Assembly (NCBI RefSeq): GCF_037860775.1
Contig: NZ_JBBEWC010000005.1
Span: 434,001-498,000, forward strand
Length of the DNA stretch: 64,000 nucleotides
Origin: Emticicia soli
GTDB lineage: Bacteria > Bacteroidota > Bacteroidia > Cytophagales > Spirosomataceae
Direction of reading: 5' to 3'
This document shows, in pieces, positions 1 to 9,747 of the stretch. The notes below the pieces were generated by a model. That model had not been told where the DNA came from, searched no databases, and saw only the letters and a list, made by a program, of their open reading frames with translations. The first letter of the stretch is position 1; each line of letters starts with the position of its first letter. The position numbers were made by a program, and so were the translations under genes.

Positions 1-1017
1 AATTGTAAAAGTTAACTCAGGGAAAAACGCACCTTTGAAATGCAGAAAGAAACCGGTAACGAAAAACGCAAAACAAGGGATAAAAATAATGAATTGCATT
101 GGCGCTACATTTGGCGAAAGAAACAAGGCCAGCAAAGCCACCACAGCCCATAGTAACATGATTTGCTGCGTACGTTGTTGATAACTATTATAGCGAGAAG
201 CCTGCGATTGGCGTAAGAAACCAAAGAAAGCCAATATGGTTGGAATAGTAATGGCTAAGAGCGCACTCTTGAAATCTTCGAGGCTATATTGCTTGATTCT
301 GAAAATACCATTGAACCAGTTATATTGAAATTCGTCGATGCTATCGTTGAAATAAAAATAAAGCGTAACTAAAAATAACGGAATAGCGAAACCAAGTAGG
401 GCTAAGAAGTGTTGTCTTAAATTAGCATTGGTAAAGAACAAAAGACAAGAGGTGCTCCACAAAATGAACACCATTGATGGTTGGTGAAACAACACCGCAA
501 TACCAATATAAAGCCCAATTTCGAATACCTCGTCTGATACACCCTCTCGGCGTTCCATTTGTTTTACAATTTTATTGAAAGCAAAAAGAAGAAAGGTAGT
601 TGCCAGCAAAACCGGAGAGAGTTTGCTCATATCGAACGATAAACTCATTAGTAACGCATAAACCAAACCCGGTGCATAGTTTTTTTCGAGAAAAGTCTGG
701 CGGGTATTACAAGTAAAAGTAAAATATAATGCCTGGAAATAAACAATTAAAATAGCGATGAATTCATAAGCAAACTGAACCCTGCCAAACGAAACATCAA
801 TAAGCCAATAAATAAAGGCCGATAAAGGACCTACGTTGGTCCAAAGCTCTTTATAGAGAAAACTTCCGTCATGGATTTTTTCTCCAACCAACATCCATTC
901 TAATTCCGGCAATAAAATAGGCAGTTTGTCGCCCAGAAATGGCAACTTTAGCAGAATCACCAACAACAATAAGGATAAGATATGGAAAAGCGTATTGAAT
1001 CTGAAAAACGTTAGCAA
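1..1017 (-). CDS. Partial DUF6427-like polytopic membrane protein
   Basis: The reverse strand is open from a stop just upstream of 1026 to the window edge, so the C-terminus is missing. The visible ~339 residues are strongly hydrophobic with many membrane segments. They include a loop with PELEWMLVGEKI, then LYKELWTNVGPLSAFIYWL and FGRVQFAYEF, a pattern I associate with the Bacteroidota-specific DUF6427 membrane family (from memory, not searched). No ATG lies near the beginning; TTG at 1017 is the best candidate start because it precedes the first hydrophobic segment, and the next ATG (in EWML) would cut into it. Function is unknown. It is divergent from rbfA. Confidence 0.6.
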   Translation of the reverse strand, partial: MLTFFRFNTLFHILSLLLLVILLKLPFLGDKLPILLPELEWMLVGEKIHDGSFLYKELWTNVGPLSAFIYWLIDVSFGRVQFAYEFIAILIVYFQALYFTFTCNTRQTFLEKNYAPGLVYALLMSLSFDMSKLSPVLLATTFLLFAFNKIVKQMERREGVSDEVFEIGLYIGIAVLFHQPSMVFILWSTSCLLFFTNANLRQHFLALLGFAIPLFLVTLYFYFNDSIDEFQYNWFNGIFRIKQYSLEDFKSALLAITIPTILAFFGFLRQSQASRYNSYQQRTQQIMLLWAVVALLALFLSPNVAPMQFIIFIPCFAFFVTGFFLHFKGAFFPELTFTI

Positions 1018-1179
1018 GGCTGTACTGTTTAATTTTTTGCAAAGTTATGAAAAAACTGATGTAGTATTTTAGAAAAAGATAGGATTTAGCGGGTTAAACA
1101 TAATTTTTAAAGCTGTTCGTACTTTACTTAACCGAAAATAGTACGGATATTTGTATAATATTTAGTGAATTAGAACACA

Positions 1180-1560
1180 ATGGAATCGAAAAGACAAAGA
1201 CAAGTAGCCAAACAAATACAGAAAGATTTGGGAGAGATTTTTCAGAGAGAAATGAAACAGGTATTTGATAAGGCTTTCGTCACAATTACTGATGTAAAAA
1301 CTACTCCCGATTTAAGCTTAGCAAGAGTGTATCTGAGCTTTTTGCTTACTACCGACAAAGAAGGTTTGCTGGAGTCGATACGTGAGCATAGCAAAACTAT
1401 CAGAAACCACTTGGGTACACGTGTGCGCCACCAGCTTAGAATAGTGCCCGACTTACAGTTTTATATTGATGATACAGCCGAATATGCGCAAAAGATAGAA
1501 AATCTTTTTGCTGGTATTGTTATTCCGCCTGCTCCGCCTGAGGACGAAGACGAAGAATAA
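1180..1560 (+). CDS. rbfA: 30S ribosome-binding factor A
   Basis: RbfA is a small KH-fold protein that binds the 30S subunit during late maturation of the 16S 5' end. The 126-residue product has the family's features: a basic N-terminal helix (RQRQVAKQIQKDLGEIF), a central beta strand LARVYLSFL, and the C-terminal part with RHQLRIVPDLQFYIDDT. It ends in an acidic tail (EDEDEE) common in Bacteroidota. ATG at 1180 gives the expected length. The next gene, a LolE-like permease, starts 38 nt downstream on the same strand, so the two are probably cotranscribed. Confidence 0.95.
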   Translation: MESKRQRQVAKQIQKDLGEIFQREMKQVFDKAFVTITDVKTTPDLSLARVYLSFLLTTDKEGLLESIREHSKTIRNHLGTRVRHQLRIVPDLQFYIDDTAEYAQKIENLFAGIVIPPAPPEDEDEE

Positions 1561-1598
1561 ACCTTGGTATCAATAGAAAAAACTAAAATCACAACACC

Positions 1599-2804
1599 TT
1601 GAATTTATCCTTTTTAATAGCCAGACGTTATTTTTTATCCAGAAAGAAAAAGAGTTTTATCAACTTCATTTCTTTTATGTCGATGCTCGGCATCGGTATT
1701 GGTACAATGGCAACGGTAGCGGTTTTGTCGGTCTTCAATGGCCTTGAAGACCTCAACAGAAGCATATTTAAGTCGATTGACCCCGACCTGAAAATATCAG
1801 CCAGAGAAGGAAAAGCGTTTACTATCGAAAAGGATAAACTCGCCAAACTAAAACAAATAAAAGGAGTTGAGTATGTTAGCGAGGTGATTCAGGATAATGC
1901 CCTTGTGATGTACGAAGATGGTAAAATGGTTGTTACACTGAAAGGTGTTGACAGCAATTTTGAGAAAAACAGCCGCCTAAAAGGCTCTTTGGTAGAAGGC
2001 AGTTTTGTATTGAAAAGAGATGATGTCGATTACGCCTTTATAGGCGGTAATGTGTACGGAGCACTTAATATCTCGCTAGATAATATTCTGGAGCCGCTCG
2101 AAATCTGGTATCCTAAAAACCAGAAAAAACTATCGCTTATTCCTGAAAACAACATTAATAAGAAAGTCATTAATATTTCGGGAGTATATGCCATTGAGCA
2201 GTTTCATGATGATTATGTGTATGTACCGCTGCACGTTGCGCAAGAGCTAACAGAATATGGCGATAAACGTACAGCCTTAGAAGTACAACTAAAGCCCAAC
2301 GCTGATTCAGACGATGTACAAGATGCCATAAAAGCTATTTATGGTGACTCGTACCTGGTACAAAATCAGGACGAACAGAATGCGAATTTGTTCAGGGCAA
2401 TAAAAATCGAGAAGTTGTTTATATTTATAGCCTTAATATTTATTATCGGGGTAGCATCGTTTAATATTTTCTTCTCGCTCACCATGTTGGTGATTGATAA
2501 AAAAGCAGAAGTACGAACTTTGTATGCGATGGGCGCCGATGATTCGTTAATAAAAAAGATATTCTTTAGCGAAGGCGCAATTATTTCTTTTATCGGCACA
2601 ATTGTAGGGCTTATTTTAGGTTTTATTTTCTGCATTACACAGGCAGAATACGGCTGGTTAGGCATGGGCATGGAAAGCGCCGTTGTTGATGCATATCCGG
2701 TAAAAATAAATCCTTCTGATTTCATGATTACTGCCGTCGCTGTTATTATTATTACGCTTTTAGTTTCGTATTTTCCGGCGAAGAGAGCTACTAGTGAGTA
2801 TTAA
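1599..2804 (+). CDS. LolC/LolE-type FtsX-family ABC transporter permease
   Basis: 401-residue inner-membrane permease of the lipoprotein-releasing (LolC/E) type. There is one N-terminal membrane segment (about residues 22-45, SMLGIGIGTMATVAVLSVF), a periplasmic MacB-like domain, and a C-terminal FtsX block with three membrane segments containing KAEVRTLYAMGA and FPAKRA. The start is TTG at 1599: the encoded MNLS matches the MNLS that begins the paralogue at 9582-8362, and the next Met (residue 28) would cut the first membrane segment. No ATPase gene is adjacent. Because the paralogue is not in the same operon, LolC and LolE roles cannot be assigned. Confidence 0.85.
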   Translation: MNLSFLIARRYFLSRKKKSFINFISFMSMLGIGIGTMATVAVLSVFNGLEDLNRSIFKSIDPDLKISAREGKAFTIEKDKLAKLKQIKGVEYVSEVIQDNALVMYEDGKMVVTLKGVDSNFEKNSRLKGSLVEGSFVLKRDDVDYAFIGGNVYGALNISLDNILEPLEIWYPKNQKKLSLIPENNINKKVINISGVYAIEQFHDDYVYVPLHVAQELTEYGDKRTALEVQLKPNADSDDVQDAIKAIYGDSYLVQNQDEQNANLFRAIKIEKLFIFIALIFIIGVASFNIFFSLTMLVIDKKAEVRTLYAMGADDSLIKKIFFSEGAIISFIGTIVGLILGFIFCITQAEYGWLGMGMESAVVDAYPVKINPSDFMITAVAVIIITLLVSYFPAKRATSEY

Positions 2805-2839
2805 GAAAAGGACACCGTTAATGATTTTCTTATATAATA

Positions 2840-2962
2840 CGGCTTATTAGGTTTCAAGACATAAATGTTCTTTCTATAGATTGAACGTGCACGTAGAGAC
2901 AGGGCATTGCCCTGTCTCTACTCAATACAAATTTCGGTTTTTCTTGAACCTTGATAAATCCG
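2840..2962. repeat. MITE-like palindromic repeat, family C copy 1
   Basis: At the centre is a perfect palindrome, 14-bp arms (GTAGAGACAGGGCA) with one unpaired base, at 2893-2921. It is flanked by weaker outer inverted repeats: CGGCTTATTAGGTTTCAAGA on the left matches the reverse complement of the sequence ending at 2962. The same inner motif and similar flanks (ATAAANGTTCTTT) occur at 16558-16724, so this is a dispersed element. It contains no ORF and fills most of the spacer between the permease and the M1 peptidase gene. Confidence 0.7.
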
Positions 2963-3000
2963 CTATATCAAAATTACTAAATCACTAAATTCTGAGATAT

Positions 3001-5514
3001 ATGCGTTTGCTATGTTCACTTATACTAATCTGCTTTGCTGTAACTGCCTGGGCACAAGAACCTACTCGTATTGCACCCACGCAAGGAAAATATAACCCTG
3101 AGCGTACAAAGAAAAATGACCTGATTCATACCAAACTTGAGTTGAGACCCAATTGGGCCAAACAACACATGACAGGTGTAGCTACAATTACTTTCAGACC
3201 ACATTTTTATCCGCAAAATACGCTTGAGCTAGATGCCAAGGGTTTTGATATTCAGATGGTGAGAATGAAAGGCAAGGAACTGAAATTTGACTACGACAAG
3301 CAAGTACTGAAAATAGATTTAGGTCAAACCCTTACCCGAAAAGATTCGGCGCAGGTACAGATATTATATATTGCCAAACCAAACGAACTACCGCAAGGTG
3401 GCAGCGCAGCTATTACAGCCGACAAAGGATTATATTTTATCAATCCAGACGGAAAAGATGGCGATAAGCCAAGACAAATATGGACACAAGGCGAAACAGA
3501 GGCTAATTCGTGCTGGTTTCCTACCATCGATGCCCCTAATCAGAAAACTACACTCGAAATCTATATTACTTTAGATAAACCTTCAGTTGATGCAAAATTT
3601 CTTACCTTATCGAATGGTAAGTTAATTTCGTCGAAAGTAAATTCAGACGGAACAAGAACTGACTACTGGAAACAAGACAAACCGGCAGCGCCCTACCTGA
3701 CAATGATAGCCGTTGGCGATTTCAGAAAAGTAGTTGACCCTAATTATAAAAACTTTGAGGTTAGTTATTATGTAGAACCACAGTTTGAAAAATACGCCAT
3801 GAATATATTCGGGCGAACACCCGAAATGATAAGCTATTTTGAGAACATTCTCGGCGTAAAATATCAATGGGATAAGTATTCACAAATTGCCGTGAGAGAC
3901 TATGTATCGGGGGCAATGGAGAACACAACGGCCACCATACACGGTGATTTTATACAGAAAGATAATAAACAATTAGTTGACGATAACGATGATGGCGTAA
4001 TTGCCCACGAGCTATTTCACCATTGGTTTGGTGATTTGGTTACTTGTGAGTCGTGGTCGAATCTGCCGCTGAATGAGTCTTTTGCTAATTATTCAGAATA
4101 CCTATGGTCGGCGCATAAATATGGGCAAGACGAAGCCGATTTGGTGGCTTATATTGCGTTTAACCAATATTTCAGCGAGGCACAGGAGAAAAAAGAGCCC
4201 TTAATCAGATACCGTTATAAAGATAAAGAAGATATGTTCGATTCACACTCTTATGCCAAGGGTGGCCGAATCTTACATCTGTTAAGAAAACAGGTAGGCG
4301 ATGAGGCTTTCTTTGCTTCGTTAAAACTATATCTGACCCAGAATGCCTTTAAAACAGGCGAAATAGACCAGTTAAGGTTAGCTTTTGAATCTGTAACAGG
4401 CGAAGACCTGAAATGGTTTTTCGACCAGTGGTTCTTGAAACCCGGCCACCCTGATTTACAGGTTACCCAAGAATATACCAATGGTAAGTTAAAACTGAAT
4501 ATCAGCCAGATACAAGATACAACTTATTCACCTATTTATCGATTACCTTTGCAAGTGGAGGTTTGGGCTAATAATCAGAAAACTACGCACGAGATTCTGG
4601 TAGATAAGGCTTCGCAAAGTTTTGAATGGAATCTGGCATCTGCGCCTCAACTGGTATTGCTCGACCCCGAAAATGTATTGGTTGGCAGAGTGCTGTTTCA
4701 GAAAACAAAAGAAGAATATATATACCAATACTACCACGCCGAGCGTGTGCCTGCCCGCTTGATTGCACTTGAAGTGCTGACTTATGTGCCTGACGATAGC
4801 TTAGCTACAAATCCTGTAGTTTTTGATAAAGATGTTCGCAAGGCATTGATTGATGCTACAAAAGATAAATTCTGGCGTGTAAGACAGCTTGCCGTGCAGA
4901 AATTGTATGATTACGACGGAGACGATTTTCTGGAAGTAGAAAGAGCCCTGCAAAGCCGTGTGCAAAGCGATGAACGCTCTTATGTAAGAGCCGATGCTAT
5001 TATTGCCATGAAAGGTTTCCAGAATGCACAAAATGATAAATTGTTCCGTACGGCACTTAGAGATACTTCTTACACGGTACAGGCAGCTGCACTTGAAGCC
5101 ATATTTGCAAGCAAGCCATCTGATGCAGCAGAGCTTGCCAAGCAATTCGAGCAGTCGTACAACACTTCTATTTTCTCGGCGGTGGCAGGCTATTTCGCCG
5201 AAGAAGCCTCTCCCGAAAAGTTCGATTGGTTTATGGAGCGTCTTACAAAAATGGGAGGCGGAGACCTATATCAGGTGTTAGGTATTTTTGGTACATATCT
5301 GGTAAAATCTACACCTGATGTTCAGAAGAAGAGTTTACCTTTTTTAAAGAAAGTTGTTTTAAAAGATACACAGTTTTATGTGCGTTTTGCGGCATTTCAA
5401 ACCCTTGCATTGCTGACAGATTTGCCAGAAGTAAAGGAAATATTGAAAGAGGCTATTAATACCGAAAAAGACGAACGTTTGCAGAGAGTGTATCAGCAAT
5501 ACAAAGATTTATAA
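3001..5514 (+). CDS. Secreted M1 family aminopeptidase with HEAT-like C-terminus
   Basis: 837-residue zinc aminopeptidase. A signal peptide (residues 1-19, ending TAWAQ) predicts export. The M1 N-terminal beta domain is followed by the exopeptidase motif GAMEN (about residue 304) and the zinc site HELFHHWFGD, with the third ligand in NESFANYSEY, so all catalytic elements are present. The last ~250 residues are helical repeats (for example DKFWRVRQLAVQKLYDY and DERSYVRADAIIAMKGF) that read as HEAT-like and replace the usual ERAP-type C-terminal domain. It probably degrades peptides in the periplasm or outside the cell. The gene stands alone, after a palindromic repeat. Confidence 0.93.
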   Translation: MRLLCSLILICFAVTAWAQEPTRIAPTQGKYNPERTKKNDLIHTKLELRPNWAKQHMTGVATITFRPHFYPQNTLELDAKGFDIQMVRMKGKELKFDYDKQVLKIDLGQTLTRKDSAQVQILYIAKPNELPQGGSAAITADKGLYFINPDGKDGDKPRQIWTQGETEANSCWFPTIDAPNQKTTLEIYITLDKPSVDAKFLTLSNGKLISSKVNSDGTRTDYWKQDKPAAPYLTMIAVGDFRKVVDPNYKNFEVSYYVEPQFEKYAMNIFGRTPEMISYFENILGVKYQWDKYSQIAVRDYVSGAMENTTATIHGDFIQKDNKQLVDDNDDGVIAHELFHHWFGDLVTCESWSNLPLNESFANYSEYLWSAHKYGQDEADLVAYIAFNQYFSEAQEKKEPLIRYRYKDKEDMFDSHSYAKGGRILHLLRKQVGDEAFFASLKLYLTQNAFKTGEIDQLRLAFESVTGEDLKWFFDQWFLKPGHPDLQVTQEYTNGKLKLNISQIQDTTYSPIYRLPLQVEVWANNQKTTHEILVDKASQSFEWNLASAPQLVLLDPENVLVGRVLFQKTKEEYIYQYYHAERVPARLIALEVLTYVPDDSLATNPVVFDKDVRKALIDATKDKFWRVRQLAVQKLYDYDGDDFLEVERALQSRVQSDERSYVRADAIIAMKGFQNAQNDKLFRTALRDTSYTVQAAALEAIFASKPSDAAELAKQFEQSYNTSIFSAVAGYFAEEASPEKFDWFMERLTKMGGGDLYQVLGIFGTYLVKSTPDVQKKSLPFLKKVVLKDTQFYVRFAAFQTLALLTDLPEVKEILKEAINTEKDERLQRVYQQYKDL

Positions 5515-5555
5515 GCTGTTTTGTAAATCTATCACCCAACGCACAGCTATTTGCC

Positions 5556-6578
5556 ATGAACAGAAATCTGAAAGATGGGCTCAATTTTTTCTCTAAAGTA
5601 ACGCCTGCCCGTGCTTGGAATGCTTTAAAGAATGTGTCGAGCTATGTGGAGTCGAAAATAACCGGAAAGCCTGTTCATAGGGGTTTGCCAATTGCTATCT
5701 CTATTGAGCCTACTACCTCATGCAACCTGCGTTGCCCTGAGTGCCCAAGTGGATTAAGAAGTTTCACCCGTCCAACGGGTATGCTAGAAGAAAAACTCTT
5801 CAAACAAACCATTGATGAACTTTCGGAAACGCTCCTATACCTTATTTTTTACTTTCAAGGCGAACCATATTTGCACCCTAAATTTCTGGACTTAGTAAAA
5901 TATGCTTCACAAAAGGGTATTTATACGGCAACATCTACTAACGCCCATTACCTGAGCGATGCCAATGCAAAACGCACAGTAGAATCTGGCCTCGACCGTA
6001 TGATAATTTCTATTGATGGCACTACACAAGATGTATACGAGCAATATAGGGTAGGGGGTAATTTATCGAAAGTGATTGAAGGAGCGAAGAATATTGTTAA
6101 ATGGAAAAAAGAACTGAAATCTTCAACTCCTCATGTTATTTTTCAGTTTCTGGTAGTTAAGCCAAACGAGCACCAAATGGAAGAGGCCAAGCAGTTGACC
6201 AAGGAAATAGGCGTTGATGAAATTGCTTTTAAAACTGCGCAGATATACGACTACGAAAATGGCTCAGACCTGATACCAACTATTGATAAATATGCCCGCT
6301 ATGCCCAACAGACCGATGGTACTTATAAAATCAAGAACAAACTGCTTGACCATTGCTGGAAAATGTGGCATTCATGCGTAATAACATGGGACGGCCTAGT
6401 GGTGCCATGCTGCTTTGATAAAGACGGAGAGTATAGGCTCGGTGACCTGAAAAATGATAATTTTCAGACGCTCTGGAACAGCCAACCTTATACCGATTTT
6501 CGCCAATCGCTTATTCGCTCACGTTCGGAAATAGAAATGTGCAAAAATTGCACTGAGGGTACAAAAGTTTGGGGTTGA
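5556..6578 (+). CDS. Radical SAM protein with SPASM-type C-terminus
   Basis: 340 residues. The radical SAM cluster motif CNLRCPEC (CxxxCxxC) sits near residue 56, directly after SIEPTTS. The C-terminal part has the SPASM-like pattern: C in HSCVITWDG, CC in VPCCFDKDGEYRLGDL, and a final CKNC. The intermediate TIM-barrel features (FQGEPYLHP, ISIDGTTQDVYEQYRVGG) are typical. Such proteins usually modify peptides or act in cofactor or cell-surface metabolism; no peptide substrate gene is seen nearby, so the role stays open. It starts 41 nt after the M1 peptidase gene. Confidence 0.9.
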   Translation: MNRNLKDGLNFFSKVTPARAWNALKNVSSYVESKITGKPVHRGLPIAISIEPTTSCNLRCPECPSGLRSFTRPTGMLEEKLFKQTIDELSETLLYLIFYFQGEPYLHPKFLDLVKYASQKGIYTATSTNAHYLSDANAKRTVESGLDRMIISIDGTTQDVYEQYRVGGNLSKVIEGAKNIVKWKKELKSSTPHVIFQFLVVKPNEHQMEEAKQLTKEIGVDEIAFKTAQIYDYENGSDLIPTIDKYARYAQQTDGTYKIKNKLLDHCWKMWHSCVITWDGLVVPCCFDKDGEYRLGDLKNDNFQTLWNSQPYTDFRQSLIRSRSEIEMCKNCTEGTKVWG

Positions 6579-6639
6579 TAATTCGGCTTTCATTTTATAG
6601 ATTTGCCCAGATTTTTATTTTTTAACCAACCGAACCTCT

Positions 6640-7848
6640 ATGAATATTTCAGTAAGAGTAAAACTTATGCTCATGATGTTCCTCATGTTTATCACCTGGG
6701 GTTCATGGTATGGACAAATGGGCAAATACCTTTTCACTTCTCTTAATGCTTCCGGCGACCAGATTGGTCTGGCTTATGCCACTTTCTCAATCGCTTCTAT
6801 TGTTGCTCCTTTCTTTATGGGTATGGTTGCAGACCGTTTTTTTTCTGCCCAAAAAGTAATGGGTGTTTTAAACTTATTAGGTGCGGCAATTCTTTATTTT
6901 CTTGTTCAGGAGAAAGACCCTGATGTGTTTTTCTGGTATATTTTAGCATATACGCTTACGTTTGCGCCAAACCTTGCTTTGTCGAGCTCAATTGCAATGA
7001 ATCAGATGAAAAACCCTGAAAAAGAGTTTCCGTCTATTCGTGTAATGGGTACTATCGCCTGGATTGTGGTAACAAACATTATTGGTTTCTATGGCGTTGG
7101 GGATAAAGTAACTATCTTCCAGATTGCCATGTTTACTTCTTTAGTGTGGGGCGTTTTTGCATTTACATTACCAAACACACCACCAAAAGCAACAACAGCA
7201 ACTTCGTTCGGACAAGTATTAGGAACCGATGCTTTTGTACTTTTCAAAGACCGTTCGTTTTTGATTTTCTTCATTAGCTCAATTCTGGTTTGTATTCCGC
7301 TTTCGTTCTATTATGCACATGCTAACTTGTCGCTAACAGAATCGAACATGACAAACGTTGAAAACAAAATGTCATTAGGGCAGGTATCAGAGGTATTATT
7401 TATGCTTTTGATTCCTTTTGCTTTAACACGTTTCGGAATCAAGAAAATGTTGATAGTTGGGCTTGTAGCCTGGATTATCCGTTTCATCTGTTTCGGTTAC
7501 GGTGATGGTATTTCATCTGAGTGGGTGTTGTACCTAGCCATTGTTCTACACGGTGTATGTTATGACTTTTTCTTTGTAACAGGTCAGATTTATACAGATA
7601 ACAAAGCCGGAGAGAAAATCAAAAACTCAGCGCAAGGACTTATTACTTTGGCAACTTATGGTGTAGGTATGGGTATTGGTTCGGTAATATCGGGCCGAGT
7701 ACTTGATTTCTACACAACAAAAGATGCTGCAGGTAATATTGTACATAACTGGCAAGGCGTATGGATGATTCCGGCTGGTATTGCAGCAGTAGTATTAGTA
7801 CTTTTTGTTTTGGTATTTAAAGATAACACCCGTAAAGCTAAAGCTTAA
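6640..7848 (+). CDS. Nucleoside:proton symporter-like MFS permease (NupG/XapB type)
   Basis: 402 residues with about twelve membrane segments. The N-terminus (MLMMFLMFITWGSWYGQMGKY) and the loop MGMVADRFFSAQKVMG match the nucleoside:H+ symporter branch of the major facilitator superfamily. It probably imports nucleosides across the inner membrane. A strong rho-independent terminator follows at 7875-7916, so the transcription unit ends here. Substrate assignment rests on family similarity only. Confidence 0.85.
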   Translation: MNISVRVKLMLMMFLMFITWGSWYGQMGKYLFTSLNASGDQIGLAYATFSIASIVAPFFMGMVADRFFSAQKVMGVLNLLGAAILYFLVQEKDPDVFFWYILAYTLTFAPNLALSSSIAMNQMKNPEKEFPSIRVMGTIAWIVVTNIIGFYGVGDKVTIFQIAMFTSLVWGVFAFTLPNTPPKATTATSFGQVLGTDAFVLFKDRSFLIFFISSILVCIPLSFYYAHANLSLTESNMTNVENKMSLGQVSEVLFMLLIPFALTRFGIKKMLIVGLVAWIIRFICFGYGDGISSEWVLYLAIVLHGVCYDFFFVTGQIYTDNKAGEKIKNSAQGLITLATYGVGMGIGSVISGRVLDFYTTKDAAGNIVHNWQGVWMIPAGIAAVVLVLFVLVFKDNTRKAKA

Positions 7849-7874
7849 TTATGGGCGTAGATTAATTATATCTG

Positions 7875-7916
7875 ATTTCCTTATGGGCTCTAGGGCTCAT
7901 AAGGAAATTGTTTTTT
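7875..7916 (+). terminator. Rho-independent terminator after the nucleoside permease gene
   Basis: An 11-bp stem, ATTTCCTTATG (7875-7885) with CATAAGGAAAT (7898-7908), is followed by a T6 run at 7911-7916. A possible TTG start at 7908 for the next ORF lies inside it, which argues for the ATG at 7926 instead. Confidence 0.9.
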
Positions 7917-7925
7917 CAGCGTTCT

Positions 7926-8360
7926 ATGAAACTGACTGGTGTTTTATTTATCATTCTGCTCGTGACATCTTCTTGTAGTACTCTACATTCATTAGATGAT
8001 ATGAATTGTAAATTGAGGGAAGACCGCAGCAAAAACTTTATCGGTAAGTGGAAAGTAACAAGCAACGATAAGAAATTTATCTGGCGTTTTTATTCTGATA
8101 ATACTACCGCCACTTTACAGAACGAGTACCTGACACAGGTATTTGGTAAAGATGTGCATATAAATTCTTGGAAAAATAGCAAGATTGATACCCTAAGCGT
8201 ATATTTTACAATAGAAGACCAAAATAACTCTAAAATTGTAAAGCCACGATATAAAATAGATTACTTCATTCTTTCAAACGAGTGCAGAAGAATCGAATTA
8301 GTCAATGCCAAAACGCTTGATACGCTGGTATTTAAGCGTAAGCAGTATTTCTACCAATAG
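7926..8360 (+). CDS. Small lipocalin-like lipoprotein
   Basis: 144 residues. The N-terminus MKLTGVLFIILLVTSSC ends in a lipobox with the acceptor Cys at residue 17, so this should be a lipid-anchored envelope protein. The mature part has an early GKWKVTSNDKKFIWRF strand followed by alternating beta strands, like short lipocalin-like proteins; I see no specific family motif. ATG at 7926 is chosen because the upstream TTG (7908) falls in a terminator and gives a poorer signal peptide. It ends 1 nt before the convergent permease gene. Function unknown. Confidence 0.7.
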   Translation: MKLTGVLFIILLVTSSCSTLHSLDDMNCKLREDRSKNFIGKWKVTSNDKKFIWRFYSDNTTATLQNEYLTQVFGKDVHINSWKNSKIDTLSVYFTIEDQNNSKIVKPRYKIDYFILSNECRRIELVNAKTLDTLVFKRKQYFYQ

Positions 8361-8361
8361 C

Positions 8362-9582
8362 CTATTCTTTAAATTTCAGCGCTTCAACCACTCTCATTTT
8401 AGATACTATCAGGGTTGGGATAGTTATCACAGCCAATATCAGTAGTACAGTGGCTACATTCAGCAGCATTATAATGAACCAGTCCCACTCAATAGGTACA
8501 TAGCTGATGTAATAATTCTCAGGGTCAAGCGGAATTACTTTGAAATAGTACTGAATCAAACCTAGACCAATACCTATAAGGTTACCGTAGAGTATGCCTT
8601 TCAGAATAATATTCAGCCCGTTGAAAACAAATATTTTGCGTATCTGAGTATTGTCAGAACCCAAGGCTTTCAACATCCCAATCATTGGTGTGCGTTCCAT
8701 CATCATCACCAATAGCACCGAAATCATATTAAAACAAGCCACAACCAGAATCAAGCCCAATACAATCAGAATATTTTTATCGAGCAGGCTCAACCAGTCA
8801 AAAATAGCCGGAAACATATCGGTTATCTTGGTAGCTCTCATATCCTGATTAATTTCGTTTGTTACTACTGCTGTTGTTTCATCTAAATCATCAAAATTCT
8901 TCAGAAAAATCTCGTAGTGCCCGCAGGTATTGTTATCCCACTCGTTCATTTTTTGCACCAAGGCCAAATCGCCTATGATATGGTTTTTGTCAAACTCCTC
9001 CAATCCGGTTTCGTAAATGCCTACCACTTTTACTTTTCTGACTCTAGGCGGGTTCTGAATGAAATAAATCAGTACATCGTCAGAGAGTTTTATTTTTAGT
9101 CGGGTGGCTATTCTTTTACTGATAATTACTTCGTTCGAAAAGCTCGTATCGGCAAATGTAATTCTTTTTCCTTCTATCAGATTCTGTGAGAATGTCTGCC
9201 AGTCGTAGTCTTTGCCAACCCCTTTAATAATGATTCCGGCCAGTTCTTCGCTCGATTTAAGCATTCCGGCCTTGTTTCCCACGGCCTGAACGTGCCTTAT
9301 TTTGCTGGTTTGACGGTAATTATTATAAAAATTTGTTTTTATTGGCATTGGTGTTTCTTCATACGACTGATTCAGTGTAATTTTGCTGACTTGTATATGA
9401 GAGCTAAGGCTGAATAGTTTATCTTTGATCGCTTGTTTGTACCCCACAAGTATTGCAAAAGAGATAATCATAACGGCAAGCCCAATGGCAATACTTGCTA
9501 TGCCGACCTTAACAACCGTAGAAGTAAAAGACTCTGATTTTGTTTTTTGAATACGCTGCGAGATAAAGCGGGATAAATTCAT
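8362..9582 (-). CDS. LolC/LolE-type FtsX-family ABC transporter permease
   Basis: 406 residues, paralogous to the product of 1599-2804. It has an N-terminal membrane segment (VGIASIAIGLAVMIISFAIL), a MacB-like periplasmic domain (residues ~50-255) and a C-terminal FtsX block with ERTPMIGMLKALGSDNTQIR and a terminal VSKMRVVEALKFKE. Such permeases pair with a LolD-type ATPase to release lipoproteins or act as a related efflux system. No ATPase lies adjacent. ATG at 9582 starts a sequence (MNLSRFISQRI) that aligns with the paralogue. Confidence 0.88.
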   Translation of the reverse strand: MNLSRFISQRIQKTKSESFTSTVVKVGIASIAIGLAVMIISFAILVGYKQAIKDKLFSLSSHIQVSKITLNQSYEETPMPIKTNFYNNYRQTSKIRHVQAVGNKAGMLKSSEELAGIIIKGVGKDYDWQTFSQNLIEGKRITFADTSFSNEVIISKRIATRLKIKLSDDVLIYFIQNPPRVRKVKVVGIYETGLEEFDKNHIIGDLALVQKMNEWDNNTCGHYEIFLKNFDDLDETTAVVTNEINQDMRATKITDMFPAIFDWLSLLDKNILIVLGLILVVACFNMISVLLVMMMERTPMIGMLKALGSDNTQIRKIFVFNGLNIILKGILYGNLIGIGLGLIQYYFKVIPLDPENYYISYVPIEWDWFIIMLLNVATVLLILAVITIPTLIVSKMRVVEALKFKE

Positions 9583-9747
9583 GTGTTTTTGTGATACAAG
9601 CCCGGCTCAATGCCGATTATCGTTGAAATGACAAAAGATTTTTACAAAACTATCATTTTTTGCTTTACAACGATACAAATACCATTAACATTAACGTAAA
9701 GCTATTTATTGTGAAAGGCCATAGTGATGGTCTAAAAGATATTGTTC

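Noticed and set aside
7908..7925. TTG start for the small lipoprotein
   Set aside because: The codon is inside the terminator of the preceding gene, and the ATG at 7926 gives a proper lipobox signal.
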